64,000 nucleotides of DNA from Nocardiopsis quinghaiensis (lineage in GTDB: Bacteria > Actinomycetota > Actinomycetes > Streptosporangiales > Streptosporangiaceae). This document shows, piece after piece, positions 40,938-50,227 of this stretch. Where the stretch lies: the NCBI RefSeq assembly GCF_008638365.1, contig NZ_VWVU01000022.1, positions 48,951 through 112,950 of the forward strand. Direction: 5' to 3'. The notes under the pieces were generated by a model. That model did no database searches. It was not told the DNA's origin and was given only the letters and a program-made list of their open reading frames with translations. Every line of letters starts with the position of its first letter. The first letter of the stretch is position 1. Made by a program: the position numbers and the translations under genes.

Positions 40938-41744
40938 ATGAGGATCGACGGTTCCGGGACACTGCGCGCCAGTTGCGTGCTGTGCCCCAATCCCGGCCCG
41001 ATGACGCTGGAGGGCACCAACACCTGGATCCTGCGGGAACCGGGCGCACGCGGGGTCGTGGTCGTCGATCCCGGTCCCCACGACGAGCGCCACCTGGAAC
41101 GGGTGGCGCGCACCGTGCAGGAGCAGGGAGCCCAGGTCCTGATGGCCGTGGTGACCCACCGCCACCCCGACCACGGCGAGGGCGCCCAGTACTTCTCGGA
41201 GCTGACCGGCGCACCGGTGCACGCGGTCGACCCCGCGGTACGGGTCGGCGGGCGCGGCCTGTCCGACGGCGAGGTCCTGGAGGCCGACGGCCTGGAGGCG
41301 CGGGTGGTCGTCACCCCCGGGCACACCGAGGACTCCGTGTGCCTGATGGTGGAGGCGGACAACACCCTCCTGACCGGTGACACGGTCCTGGGGCACGGCA
41401 CGACGGTGATCGACGGCGACGACGGCCTCGGCCCCTACATGGACTCGCTGTACCGGCTGCGCGACCTCGTGCGCGAGTACGACGTGCGGACCCTGCTGCC
41501 CGGGCACGGACCGATCCTCACGTCCCCGGCGACGGTGCTGGACTCCTACATCGACCACCGCGAGTCGCGCCTGCGCCAGGTCCTGGACGCGGTGCGCGCG
41601 GGCGCGACCGGGGTCGAGGAGATCGCCGACCGGGTCTACCCCGACGTCACCGAGCAGATCCGGTTCGCGGCGGTCTCGTCGGTGCGCGCCCAGCTGCGCT
41701 ATCTGGCCTCGCGCGGCGAGCTGCCCGAGGGCGTCGATGTCTGA
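40938..41744 (+). CDS. Metallo-beta-lactamase-fold hydrolase (LACTB2-like)
   Basis: 268 aa from the ATG at 40938, with GAGG upstream. Zinc motif THRHPDHGEG near residue 73, then VTPGHTEDSVCLM, LTGDTVLGHGT and LLPGHGPI complete the metal ligands. A C-terminal helical domain (DSYIDHRESRLRQVLDAV) is shared with LACTB2, an endoribonuclease. The substrate here is not known. It is the last gene of the rightward run from DUF4177. Confidence 0.88.
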   Translation: MRIDGSGTLRASCVLCPNPGPMTLEGTNTWILREPGARGVVVVDPGPHDERHLERVARTVQEQGAQVLMAVVTHRHPDHGEGAQYFSELTGAPVHAVDPAVRVGGRGLSDGEVLEADGLEARVVVTPGHTEDSVCLMVEADNTLLTGDTVLGHGTTVIDGDDGLGPYMDSLYRLRDLVREYDVRTLLPGHGPILTSPATVLDSYIDHRESRLRQVLDAVRAGATGVEEIADRVYPDVTEQIRFAAVSSVRAQLRYLASRGELPEGVDV

Positions 41745-41822
41745 CGGGCGCACCGTCCCCACGGTGAGGACCACGCCGTCCGCCCGGCGCGCCGGGCGGA
41801 CGGCCGTCCGCGGGCTCCCGCG

Positions 41823-42053
41823 TCACCGCCGGGTGCCGGGGTCCGGGTACTGGAAGACCTCCTCCAGAGGCGCTCCCAGTACCCGGGAGATCTGGAAGGC
41901 CGTCTCCAGCGAGGGCGGGTAGCGCCCCTTCTCGATGGCGATGACGGTCTGCCGGGTCACACCGATCCGGTCGGCGAGCTCGGCCTGTGTCATCTCGCCC
42001 CGGGCCAAGCGCAGGGCGCGGATGCTGTTGGTGACCCTGGTCGTCCTCCCCAC
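41823..42053 (-). CDS. Small XRE-family regulator
   Basis: 76 aa from the GTG at 42053, two bases after the stop of the membrane gene, so it is coupled to it. The helix-turn-helix MTQAELADRIGVTRQTVIAI is followed by EKGRYPPSLETAFQISRVLG, very close to small YozG/antitoxin-like regulators that accompany a membrane partner. It is the probable ligand of the two palindromic operators upstream of the operon. Confidence 0.88.
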   Translation of the reverse strand: MGRTTRVTNSIRALRLARGEMTQAELADRIGVTRQTVIAIEKGRYPPSLETAFQISRVLGAPLEEVFQYPDPGTRR

Positions 42054-42055
42054 GG

Positions 42056-42475
42056 TCAGAAGCCCTTCCGGTAGGCGACGAGCTTCACGGCCGAGGACAC
42101 GGTCGCGGAGAGCACGAAGGCCAGATAGATCGTGTTGCCGATCCAGAAGTAGGAGGTCTCCAGCAGCGTGAGGCTCAGCGGTATCACCGTGAACCCGGAC
42201 ATGGTGACGAAACCGGTGTGGTCGCCGCGCCGCTCGATCTCCCGGTCGCGCTGGTCCCGGAGGCGGGCGTACCCGGGCCACAGGGCCGCGGCGGTGAGGT
42301 ACAGGACGATCCTCGCGATGACCGACGCCACGGCGGCCGTCAGCAGCGGGCGCTGGTAGGCCACCTCCGCGACGGCCGTGTCCTGGGCCTCGCGGAGGAT
42401 GAACACCAGGTAGGCGGCGGGGACGATCACCGTGACCGCGAGGTGGATCCAGAGGCGTCTCTCTTCGAAGGCCAT
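42056..42475 (-). CDS. Four-TM membrane protein paired with the XRE regulator
   Basis: 139 aa from the ATG at 42475 with GGGAG upstream. Hydrophobic segments lie at about residues 10-27 (HLAVTVIVPAAYLVFIL), 44-62 (LTAAVASVIARIVLYLTAAA), 88-105 and 109-128. A charged loop RLRDQRDREIERRGDHTG joins the halves. Such proteins regularly precede a short XRE gene; the role is unknown, perhaps signal sensing. Two palindromic operators control the operon. Confidence 0.8.
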   Translation of the reverse strand: MAFEERRLWIHLAVTVIVPAAYLVFILREAQDTAVAEVAYQRPLLTAAVASVIARIVLYLTAAALWPGYARLRDQRDREIERRGDHTGFVTMSGFTVIPLSLTLLETSYFWIGNTIYLAFVLSATVSSAVKLVAYRKGF

Positions 42476-42488
42476 GTCCGCTCCCGGT

Positions 42489-42557
42489 GTGGTGTCAAAG
42501 ATCTTTGACACCACGGAACGTAAAGAAGACCGGACACCATGTCAAGGATCCTTGACA
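42489..42557 (-). promoter_or_regulatory. Twin palindromic operators of the membrane-XRE operon
   Basis: A perfect 26-bp palindrome at 42489-42514 (core TGTCAAAGATCTTTGACA) and a perfect 18-bp one at 42540-42557 (TGTCAAGGATCCTTGACA) share 16 of 18 core bases. Centres are 47 bp apart. The first is 14 bp before the start codon. Autoregulation by the operon's XRE protein is inferred. Confidence 0.8.
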
Positions 42558-42692
42558 CCGCCTTCCGGGGGTTCCCACGGGCGGGGCCGGGAGGGGCCCG
42601 GACAGCGCTGTGGCCGCCCGTCCCCGAAGGGAGGAGCGGCCACACAGCGTTCAGGCCGAGGGCGTCCCGGTGGGTGCCCTGACGGGTGCCCC

Positions 42693-43379
42693 CTAGCGGG
42701 CGCGGCGCCGCATCCGCTCGACGTCGAGCAGGACGACGGCCTTGGCCTCGATCCTCAGCCAGCCGCGCAGCGCGAACTCGGCGAGGGCCTTGTTGACCGT
42801 CTCGCGGGAGGCGCCGACCAGCTGGGCGAGCTCCTCCTGGGTGAGGTCGTGGTGGACGTGCAGGCCGTCCTCGCCCTCCTTGCCGAACTTGTCGGCCAGT
42901 TCCAGCAGGGCCTTGGCGACACGGCCCGGAACGTCGGTGAAGACCAGGTCGGCCATCACGTCGTTGGTCCGGCGCAGGCGTGCGGCCAGCGCCTTGAGCA
43001 GCTGCAGCGACACCTGCGGGCGGCTGGCCAGGAACGGACGCAGGTCGTCGTGGCCCAGCCCGGCGAGAACGGAGTCGGTGACCGCCACGGTGCTCGCGGT
43101 GCGCGGGCGCGGGTCGAACAGGGACAGCTCCCCGAACATCTCGCTGGGGCCGAGCACCCCGAGCAGGTTCTCGCGGCCGTCCACGGCCGTGCGGGTCAGT
43201 TTCACCTTCCCACTGAGGATGACGTACAGGCGGTCGCCCTCGTCGCCCTCGCTGAACAGGGTCTGGCCGCGGCCGAGACGCACCTCGTTCACCGAGGAGC
43301 GGAGTGCGGCCGTGTCCTCCTCGTCCAGAGCCTCGAACAGAGGGGCCTTCCGCAGCACCTCGTTGATCTCGTCCACCAC
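42693..43379 (-). CDS. crp: cAMP receptor protein family regulator Crp
   Basis: 228 aa from the GTG at 43379, behind an ideal TAGGAGG. The cyclic-nucleotide domain begins PLFEALDEEDTAALRSSVNE and includes FGELSLFDPRPRTAST at the phosphate-binding site. The C-terminal helix-turn-helix reads TQEELAQLVGASRETVNKAL. It closely resembles Streptomyces Crp, and its neighbours (nth, NUDIX, marP) match that locus. Crp binds cAMP and governs germination and secondary metabolism there. A Crp-like site at 43409-43424 suggests autoregulation. Confidence 0.94.
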   Translation of the reverse strand: MVDEINEVLRKAPLFEALDEEDTAALRSSVNEVRLGRGQTLFSEGDEGDRLYVILSGKVKLTRTAVDGRENLLGVLGPSEMFGELSLFDPRPRTASTVAVTDSVLAGLGHDDLRPFLASRPQVSLQLLKALAARLRRTNDVMADLVFTDVPGRVAKALLELADKFGKEGEDGLHVHHDLTQEELAQLVGASRETVNKALAEFALRGWLRIEAKAVVLLDVERMRRRAR

Positions 43380-43408
43380 ACGTCCTCCTAAAACCTGACC
43401 GCCAACAG

Positions 43409-43424
43409 TGTGACGTATATCGCA
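43409..43424. promoter_or_regulatory. Crp-like site upstream of crp
   Basis: TGTGA-N6-TCGCA, one mismatch from the symmetric TGTGA-N6-TCACA. It lies 30 bp before the crp start codon, where binding would affect crp transcription. Confidence 0.6.
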
Positions 43425-43681
43425 CCCCGGCGTGAAACCAGGGTGTTGTCTCGGCTTGTCCGCCGAGAGACAACGTGCCCACAACAGCCGACGCCAGCCC
43501 CTGAGATCCTAGTCGTCTTCAGTTCTGTACCAGGGCTGACCGCGCCGCGCCACCGGACATTGGTTACATAATTCCGCCCCTCGGCCCGTCACCAGCCCGG
43601 ACGCCGACGGGGTACCGGGACGTCCGAGCGCCGGACCGGTGACCGCGCCCGTGCCGTCACCGGGGCGCCTACCCTGTGACG

Positions 43682-44425
43682 ATGCCCCGTGACACACCAG
43701 ACGCGACGGCGGAGACGGCCACTCCCACAGGCGAGAGCCGACTCGCGCTGGTCCGCCGCGCCCGCAAGATGTACCGGCAGCTCGTCGAGCTGTATCCGGA
43801 CGCCCACTGCGAACTGAACTTCACGACCCCGCTGGAGCTGCTGGTCGCGACGATCCTGTCCGCGCAGTGCACGGACAAGAGGGTCAACCAGGTCACTCCC
43901 GCCCTCTTTGCCCGCTGTCCCGACGCCGAGGCCTATGCCTCGGCCCGGCGGGAGGAACTGGAGGAGGTGATCCGCTCGACCGGGTTCTTCAGGGCCAAGA
44001 CCAACAGTCTCATCGGACTCGGTCAGGCGCTGTGCGACCGGCACGGTGGTGAGGTTCCGGGGAACCTCTCCGACCTGGTCAAACTACCCGGTGTAGGACG
44101 AAAGACCGCAAACGTACTGCTCGGTAACGCCTTCGATGTGCCTGGTATCACTGTCGACACCCACTTCGGGCGGCTCGTCCGCCGATTCGGGTGGACCGAC
44201 GAGGAGGATCCGGTGAGGGTCGAGCACGCCGTCGGCGAGCTCTTCCCGCCCAGGGACTGGACGATGCTCTCCCACCGCGTGATCTGGCACGGCCGCCGGG
44301 TCTGCCACTCCCGCAAGCCCGCGTGCGGCGCCTGCGGCCTGGCCCGCCTGTGCCCCTCCTTCGGCGAGGGCCCCACGGACACCGTGACCGCCACCAAGCT
44401 GCTGCGGATGCGCTCCTTCTCCTGA
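43682..44425 (+). CDS. nth: Endonuclease III (base-excision DNA glycosylase)
   Basis: 247 aa from the ATG at 43682. The helix-hairpin-helix LPGVGRKTANVLLGNAF carries the catalytic Lys near residue 140, and VDTHFGRL the Asp near 158. A 4Fe-4S cluster motif C-X6-C-X2-C-X5-C is intact in CHSRKPACGACGLARLC. It removes oxidised pyrimidines. A TACCCT -10-like hexamer ends 6 bp before the ATG and no ribosome site is seen, so a leaderless mRNA is likely. Confidence 0.95.
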   Translation: MPRDTPDATAETATPTGESRLALVRRARKMYRQLVELYPDAHCELNFTTPLELLVATILSAQCTDKRVNQVTPALFARCPDAEAYASARREELEEVIRSTGFFRAKTNSLIGLGQALCDRHGGEVPGNLSDLVKLPGVGRKTANVLLGNAFDVPGITVDTHFGRLVRRFGWTDEEDPVRVEHAVGELFPPRDWTMLSHRVIWHGRRVCHSRKPACGACGLARLCPSFGEGPTDTVTATKLLRMRSFS

Positions 44426-44828
44426 ACCGTCGACGAGCCGCCCCTCCCGGGACGAGCCGCCCCTCCCGGGAACGGGAACCGGCCCCCGCCGGGGCCGGTC
44501 GGGCCCGGGCGCGGACACGCGGAGCGCCCGCGGCGTCCCGCGGCCCCCGGCGAGCACACGCCGGTACTTTGTACTCTGATCAGGTGAGCGTGCGCACATC
44601 GACCCCGCCACGGGCCCCGGGGCCCGTGGCCCCCGGCACGACGGCGGTACTCCCCGCCCGTCGGCGCCGGGGGAGGTCCGACCATATGACGACCTCCTCC
44701 GGGCGTGCTCCCTCGCATGGCGGCGCCCACATGATCGGCGCGGACCCCGCGTCCGCGCGGGGCGTTCCGCGCGCGCGGCCCCGACCACCCATCCGACGGC
44801 GCGACAACCTCCGGAACAGGTCCCACGT
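44426..44828. other. Intergenic region with a 19-bp tandem repeat
   Basis: About 400 bp without a gene. A 19-bp unit beginning GACGAGCCGCC is repeated exactly (44432-44450, 44451-44469) just after the nth stop, followed by GC-rich inverted repeats that may end transcription. The right part leads to the NUDIX gene. Confidence 0.55.
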
Positions 44829-45482
44829 ATGAACCCGCCCCCTCAGTGGCTGGCCGCGCTCGCGGACGCCGCCACGACGATGACCGTGCCGCCGCCCATG
44901 CGGCCGCCGAAGGACGGCGGGCGCGAGTCCGCCGTCCTCGTCCTCTTCGGCGAGGGGGCCCGGGGGCCGGACCTGCTCCTGATCCAGCGCGGCGACGGTC
45001 TGCGAAGGCACTCCGGGCAGCCCGCGTTCCCCGGCGGCCGGATCGAGCCGTCCGACGCCTCCCCCGAGGCCGCCGCGCTCCGTGAGGCCGAGGAGGAGAC
45101 CGGGCTCGTCCCCGCCGGGGTCGACGTCGTCGGCCGCCTGCCGGAGCTGTACCTGAGCTTCAGCGACTTCCGGGTGGCGCCCGTCCTGGGCTGGTGGCGC
45201 GAGCCCAGCGAGGTGCGCCCCACCGATCTGGGCGAGGTCGCCGCCGTCGCCCGCGTTCCGGTCGCCGACCTCGCCGCGCCGGCCAACCGGGTTATGGTGC
45301 GCTACGGCGGCGGCCCCGGCTGGGGTCCCGGCTTCCGGGTGGAGGGCATGCTCGTGTGGGGCTTCACCGGCGCGGTCATCGACGGCCTGCTCGCTCTGGG
45401 CGGCTGGGAACTTCCGTGGCACGACGAGGATCTCACCGACGTGTTCGAAGCCACCCCGCACGGCCTGCGTCCCGTCGGGTAG
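44829..45482 (+). CDS. NUDIX hydrolase (CoA pyrophosphatase-like)
   Basis: 217 aa. The box FPGGRIEPSDASPEAAALRE followed by AEEETGL is the form found in coenzyme A diphosphatases (NudL/NUDT7), including the QRGDGLRRHSGQPAF stretch before it. The product would be cytosolic. It lies between nth and marP, the same order as in other actinobacteria. Its stop is 21 bp from the marP start, so the two are likely co-transcribed. Confidence 0.9.
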   Translation: MNPPPQWLAALADAATTMTVPPPMRPPKDGGRESAVLVLFGEGARGPDLLLIQRGDGLRRHSGQPAFPGGRIEPSDASPEAAALREAEEETGLVPAGVDVVGRLPELYLSFSDFRVAPVLGWWREPSEVRPTDLGEVAAVARVPVADLAAPANRVMVRYGGGPGWGPGFRVEGMLVWGFTGAVIDGLLALGGWELPWHDEDLTDVFEATPHGLRPVG

Positions 45483-45503
45483 AGCTCACTCTTGGAGGGC
45501 AAT

Positions 45504-46682
45504 GTGCTCGACGTGATCCTGGTCGTCCTGTTGCTGCTGTTCGCGGTGACCGGTTACCGGCAGGGTTTCATCGTCGGGGTCTTCAGCTTCGCGGGCTTCA
45601 TCGGTGGCGGCGTCCTCGCCGCACTGAGCGCCCCGGGCCTCATCCAGGAGTGGGTGGTGGACCCCGGCAGGCAGGCGCTGCTGGCCATCGCCGTGGTGTT
45701 CCTGTCCGCCGCGCTCGGCCAGTTCCTGTGCTCCTACGTGGGCACCCTCGTGCGCAACAAGGTCACGTGGGACTCGGCCCGGGTCCTGGACGCCATCGGC
45801 GGCGCCGTGGTCAGCGGGCTGTCGGTGCTGCTGGTGTCCTGGTTCATCGGCAGCACGGTCGCGAACTCGGCGCTGCCGTTCGTGGCCGGGCAGGTGAAGG
45901 AGTCGCGCATCCTGCACGCGGTGGACACGCTGATGCCCGAGGCCGCGCACACCGGGTTCTCCACGTTCCGCCAGGTCGTGGACCAGAGCTCCTTCCCACA
46001 GGTGTTCAGCGGCCTGGGCACCGGTGAGCTGGCCGAGGTGGAGCCGCCGGACCCGGACGTGCTCACCACGCCGGAGCTGATCGAGTCGAGCCGCAGCGTG
46101 GTCAAGGTGCTGGGCACCGCTCCGGCCTGCCAGCGCCGTGTGGAGGGAACCGGTTTCGTCTACGCCGAGGACCGGATCGTGACCAACGCGCACGTGGTCG
46201 CCGGGGTCACCGACGACCTGCGGGTGGTCACCCGGGAGGGGTACCAGCTGGACGCCACCCTGGTGCTGTTCGACGCCCAGCAGGACCTGGCGGTGCTGCA
46301 CGTGCCCGACGTGGACCTGGAGCCGCTGGAGTTCACCCACGAGGCGCCCAGGGGCGGCGACGCGGTGGTGGCGGGCTTCCCGCGCAACAGCGGCTTCACG
46401 GCCGTCCCAGCGCGTGTGCGGGCCCGTCAGACGGCGCAGGGGCCGGACTTCTACCACTCACAGCAGGTGAGCCGGGAGATCTACCAGGTGCGCGCGGTGG
46501 TGCGCCCGGGCAACTCCGGCGGCCCGCTGCTGGCGCCGGACGGCACCGTGTACGGGGTGGTGTTCGCCGCCGCCACGAACGAGCCGGAGACGGGATACGT
46601 GCTCACGGCGGACGAGATCGCGGAGAACACCAGCGAGGGGCGGGAGGCCACCGGAGAGGTGTCCTCCCGGACCTGCGACTGA
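45504..46682 (+). CDS. marP: CvpA-trypsin membrane serine protease MarP
   Basis: 392 aa from the GTG at 45504, which has GGAGG 5-9 bp upstream. Four N-terminal membrane segments form a CvpA-like domain (DVILVVLLLLFAVTGY onward, to about residue 150). The chymotrypsin-like domain follows: His in VTNAHVVAG (about 229), Asp in QQDLAVLHV (about 261), and Ser in RPGNSGGPLL (about 338). MarP orthologues protect the cell envelope against acid or oxidative stress. A strong terminator follows. Confidence 0.92.
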   Translation: MLDVILVVLLLLFAVTGYRQGFIVGVFSFAGFIGGGVLAALSAPGLIQEWVVDPGRQALLAIAVVFLSAALGQFLCSYVGTLVRNKVTWDSARVLDAIGGAVVSGLSVLLVSWFIGSTVANSALPFVAGQVKESRILHAVDTLMPEAAHTGFSTFRQVVDQSSFPQVFSGLGTGELAEVEPPDPDVLTTPELIESSRSVVKVLGTAPACQRRVEGTGFVYAEDRIVTNAHVVAGVTDDLRVVTREGYQLDATLVLFDAQQDLAVLHVPDVDLEPLEFTHEAPRGGDAVVAGFPRNSGFTAVPARVRARQTAQGPDFYHSQQVSREIYQVRAVVRPGNSGGPLLAPDGTVYGVVFAAATNEPETGYVLTADEIAENTSEGREATGEVSSRTCD

Positions 46683-46720
46683 TCCGGCCGCCGGAGGCAC
46701 GGGGCCGCCGGGACACGGGA

Positions 46721-46752
46721 AGAGGGCGTCCTCCCGGGGGAGGGCGCCCTCT
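46721..46752. terminator. Terminator between marP and the anti-sigma gene
   Basis: Arms AGAGGGCG..CCTCCC and GGGAGG..CGCCCTCT pair with a single T-G mismatch. It serves two converging genes. Confidence 0.75.
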
Positions 46753-46783
46753 CGTGCTTCGGTTGCCTCGGTTGCCGCCGGAG

Positions 46784-47332
46784 CTAGTTCGGACGCGGGT
46801 CGGAGGGGTGCTCCGCCGCCAGGGGCCAGCTCATCCGCACGACGGTGCCCTGGTCACTGGGGTCGATCTTCACCTCGTCGGCCAGACCCGTGATGACCGC
46901 CAGGCCCAGGCCCGGGGAGAACCCCGAGATCCCGCCGGGGGGTGTGTCGTCACCGTCCAGGAAGAGCCCGTCGAGCATGGACGCGCCGGCGCTCTCCTCC
47001 GTGTCCTTGGCGGGGGCACGGTCGGAGACGACGACCTCGAAGCGTTGTGCCGCGCTCCCGTTGACGCGCAGGACACGGCTCGTGGCGTCGGCGCGGGGCT
47101 CCGACGCCTCGTCGGTCCCGTTGCCGTCGGTCAGCTGGAGCAGGATCGGCTGTGTCGGGCAGTGCAGCTTGTGCGCCGCCACCGCCCGGGAACACGCCTC
47201 GCCGACGGCCAGCCTGATCTCGTCGATCGCGGAGGCGGCGATACCCGCCCGACGCGCCACGGTCGCGGCCATGAGCCGCGCCGTGCGCACGTGGGCCGGG
47301 AGCGCGCTGATCGTGAGCGTGATGGTTGCCAT
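46784..47332 (-). CDS. Anti-sigma factor-like ATP-binding protein, BldG partner
   Basis: 182 aa. The HATPase N-box (AIDEIRLAVGEACSRAVAAH) and G-box-like GLGLAVITGLADEVKI are present, separated by a longer, acidic loop than in RsbW. It lies 13 bp after bldG in the same operon, as in Streptomyces, where the equivalent (SCO3548) binds BldG. It probably phosphorylates or sequesters BldG and controls sigma factors of stress or development. Confidence 0.9.
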   Translation of the reverse strand: MATITLTISALPAHVRTARLMAATVARRAGIAASAIDEIRLAVGEACSRAVAAHKLHCPTQPILLQLTDGNGTDEASEPRADATSRVLRVNGSAAQRFEVVVSDRAPAKDTEESAGASMLDGLFLDGDDTPPGGISGFSPGLGLAVITGLADEVKIDPSDQGTVVRMSWPLAAEHPSDPRPN

Positions 47333-47345
47333 CGCTCGCTCTGGG

Positions 47346-47693
47346 CTACTTCGCCGAACGCTTGTCGATGGCTTCCTGCACCGAACTGTGGATACCGAAG
47401 ACCTTGGTCAGACCGGTGATCCGGAAGATCTTCAGGATGCGCTCCTGGGTGCAGACGAGGTCGAGTGTCCCGTCGTGGGCCCGGACGCGCTTGAGCCCGC
47501 CCACAAGCACGCCGAGGCCCGTCGAGTCCAGGAACTCCACCTTCTCCATGTTGACCACGAGATGGAAGTTGCCCTTGTTGACCAGGTCGATCAGCAGCTC
47601 GCGGAGCCGGGGCGCGGTATAGACATCGATCTCACCCTCAACGACGACGATCTCGGTGTCGCCCTCGGTGTAATGATCAAGCTTCAAGTCCAC
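47346..47693 (-). CDS. bldG: Anti-sigma factor antagonist BldG
   Basis: 115 aa STAS-domain protein from a GTG with GGAGG upstream. VEGEIDVYTAPRLRELL and the phosphorylation site FLDSTGLGVLVGGLKRVRAH are nearly those of Streptomyces BldG, with the phosphoacceptor Ser57. The C-terminal ERILKIFRITGLTKVFGIH is also the same. BldG is needed for aerial growth and antibiotic synthesis. It is followed by its anti-sigma partner and diverges from a helicase gene, the known arrangement. Confidence 0.95.
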   Translation of the reverse strand: MDLKLDHYTEGDTEIVVVEGEIDVYTAPRLRELLIDLVNKGNFHLVVNMEKVEFLDSTGLGVLVGGLKRVRAHDGTLDLVCTQERILKIFRITGLTKVFGIHSSVQEAIDKRSAK

Positions 47694-47926
47694 TAGTCCT
47701 CCAGCGCCGAACCGCGAAAAATCGCGAATGATCTCTGCCGGGCGTTACCCCACCAGCACGCATTCAACCACGCGTGTCGAGTGCGTCTTCCTGTGTTGCA
47801 CAGAAAAACCGTGACACCGCGCCACTGTTCCCCCGGATGTCACACTGAAACCGATGTCCCGGTGCCTCACTGTTCGTCCGAGAGCGCCTGTGGACCTCGA
47901 ACGCGTCCAGTGAGGAGGGGTCTCGG

Positions 47927-50227
47927 ATGAGGCGACCGGAGCCCGTGCTCCCCGGTGTGTGGCGTGACGATACCCGGTACCCGCAGGTGACCCACATCGA
48001 ACACGTGGCCCGCAGCGGCGGAGTGAGCGGGGAGTGGCCGGGATGGACCGCGCCCCACCTGGTCGGAAGACTCGCCGACCGGGGGATCGTCAGGCCGTGG
48101 TCCCACCAGGCCGAAGCCGCCGACCTCGCACGCTCGGGCCGTCATGTGATCATAGCCACGGGTACGGCCTCGGGAAAGTCACTTGGCTTTCTCGTACCCG
48201 CGGTGGACGCGGTCGACACGGGCGGAACCGTGCTCTACCTCTCCCCCACCAAGGCGCTCGCCCAGGACCAGCTGCGGTGGATATCGGACCTGGCCCTGCC
48301 GGGCATGCGGGCGGCCGTCTACGACGGGGACACCTCCTTCGAGGAGCGATCCTGGGTGCGCGGGCACGGCAACTACGTGCTGACCAATCCGGACATGCTG
48401 CACCACGGCATCCTGCCCCGCCACGGGGCGTGGTCGCGCTTCCTGCGGCGGCTGCGCTACGTGGTGATCGACGAGGCCCACCGGTACCGGGGGGTCTTCG
48501 GCTCGCACGTCGCGCAGATCCTGCGGCGGCTGCGCCGGATCTGCGCCCGCTACCGCTCGGAGCCGGTGTTCGTGCTGGCCTCGGCCACCTCGGGCAGTCC
48601 GGCCGAGAGCGCCACACGGCTGACCGGGGTGCCCGTGACGGCGGTCAGCGAGGACGGTTCACCGCGCCCGGGGATGTCCGTGGCGCTGGTGGAGCCGGAG
48701 CTGACCGACCTGACCGGTGAGCACGGCGCCCCGATCCGCCGGACGGCCCCCTCCCAGGCCGCCGAGATGCTCGCCGACCTGGTACGGGACGGAGTGCGCA
48801 CGCTGGTGTTCGTGCGCTCCCGCCAGGGCGCGGAGGTGGTCGCGCTGACCGCCCAGCGGCTGCTGTCGGAGCGCGGCGACCACACCCTGGCCGGGCGGGT
48901 GGCCGCCTATCGGGGCGGATACCTGCCCTCGGAGCGCCGGGAGCTGGAGGAGGCGCTGCGCTCGGGGGAGCTCCTGGGCCTGGCCAGCACCAACGCCCTG
49001 GAACTGGGGGTGGACATCAGCGGCCTGGACGCGGTGCTCATCGCCGGATGGCCGGGGACGCTGGCGTCGCTGTGGCAGCAGGCGGGCCGCGCCGGGCGGC
49101 GCGGTGAGGACTCGCTGGCGGTGTTCATCGCCCGGGACGACCCGCTGGACACCTACCTGGCACACCACCCGGAGGCCATTTTCGGCCGGTCCGTAGAGTC
49201 CACCGTCCTTGACCCGGAAAACCCGCACATCCTGGGTCCGCACCTGTGCGCGGCCGCCCAGGAGCTGCCGATCACCAAGGACGACTTCGTACTCTTCGGC
49301 GGGACGACCGAGGAGCGGCTCGACGGACTCGTCGAGCGCCGACTGCTGCGCAAGCGTCCACGGGGCTGGTTCTGGACCAGTAACGAACGAGCTAGTGACC
49401 TGGCCGATATCCGGGGATCGGGTGGTCCGCCGGTACAGATCGTCGACACAGAGAGCGGACAGCTGCTCGGAGAGATCGACGAGCCCGCCGCCCACGGCAC
49501 CGTGCACCCCGGCGCGGTGTACCTGCACCAGGGGTCCACGTACCTGGTCGACTCGCTCGACCTCGACGAGGGGGTCGCCCTGGTCCACGCCGCCGAGCCG
49601 CCCTACGGCACCTGGGCGCGCGACACCACCGACATCACCGTCCGGTCGGTACTGCGCGAGGAACGGTGGCCGAGCGGGGCCACCGTGTACTTCGGCGAGG
49701 TGCGGGTGGCCCGCCAGGTGGTGGGCTTCCTCAAGCGGGACGTGCGTACCGGCTCGGTACTGGGGGAGCAGCCGCTGGACCTGCCCGAGCGCACCCTCGA
49801 CACCCGCGCGGTGTGGTGGACGCTGCCCGCCGAGGGCGAGGCGCGGCTGCGCGGGGAGGACGTGGGGCTGCTGGGCGCCGCCCACGCGGCGGAGCACGCC
49901 GCGATCGGCCTGCTGCCGCTGCTGGCGACCTGCGACCGCTGGGACATCGGCGGAGTGTCCACCTCCGTGCACGGTGACACGGGCAGGCTGACGGTGTTCG
50001 TCTACGACGGGTACGAGGGCGGCGCGGGCTTCGCCGAGCGGGGGTACTCGGCGGCTCGGAAGTGGCTGTCCGCGACCCGCGCGGCCATCGCCGACTGCGA
50101 GTGCGAGCAGGGCTGCCCGTCCTGCATCCAGTCGCCCAAGTGCGGTACGGGCAACGAGCCGCTGAGCAAGGCCGGGGCGCTGCGGCTGCTGGACGAGGTG
50201 CTCACCGGCGGGGGCGGCGCGGACTGA
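47927..50227 (+). CDS. DEAD/DEAH helicase with DUF1998 (MrfA/Hrq1-like)
   Basis: 766 aa from the ATG at 47927 behind GAGGAGGGG. Helicase motifs in order: GTASGKS (Walker A), SPTKALAQDQ, VIDEAHRYRG (DEAH), SATSGSP, then ALELGVDISGLD and QAGRAGRRG (motif VI). The C-terminal DUF1998 region carries a four-Cys cluster CECEQGCPSC..SPKCG. MrfA-type helicases unwind DNA in mitomycin-lesion repair. In actinomycetes it lies between bldG and the Tad secretion genes (the 'helicase/secretion neighbourhood'). Confidence 0.93.
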   Translation: MRRPEPVLPGVWRDDTRYPQVTHIEHVARSGGVSGEWPGWTAPHLVGRLADRGIVRPWSHQAEAADLARSGRHVIIATGTASGKSLGFLVPAVDAVDTGGTVLYLSPTKALAQDQLRWISDLALPGMRAAVYDGDTSFEERSWVRGHGNYVLTNPDMLHHGILPRHGAWSRFLRRLRYVVIDEAHRYRGVFGSHVAQILRRLRRICARYRSEPVFVLASATSGSPAESATRLTGVPVTAVSEDGSPRPGMSVALVEPELTDLTGEHGAPIRRTAPSQAAEMLADLVRDGVRTLVFVRSRQGAEVVALTAQRLLSERGDHTLAGRVAAYRGGYLPSERRELEEALRSGELLGLASTNALELGVDISGLDAVLIAGWPGTLASLWQQAGRAGRRGEDSLAVFIARDDPLDTYLAHHPEAIFGRSVESTVLDPENPHILGPHLCAAAQELPITKDDFVLFGGTTEERLDGLVERRLLRKRPRGWFWTSNERASDLADIRGSGGPPVQIVDTESGQLLGEIDEPAAHGTVHPGAVYLHQGSTYLVDSLDLDEGVALVHAAEPPYGTWARDTTDITVRSVLREERWPSGATVYFGEVRVARQVVGFLKRDVRTGSVLGEQPLDLPERTLDTRAVWWTLPAEGEARLRGEDVGLLGAAHAAEHAAIGLLPLLATCDRWDIGGVSTSVHGDTGRLTVFVYDGYEGGAGFAERGYSAARKWLSATRAAIADCECEQGCPSCIQSPKCGTGNEPLSKAGALRLLDEVLTGGGGAD

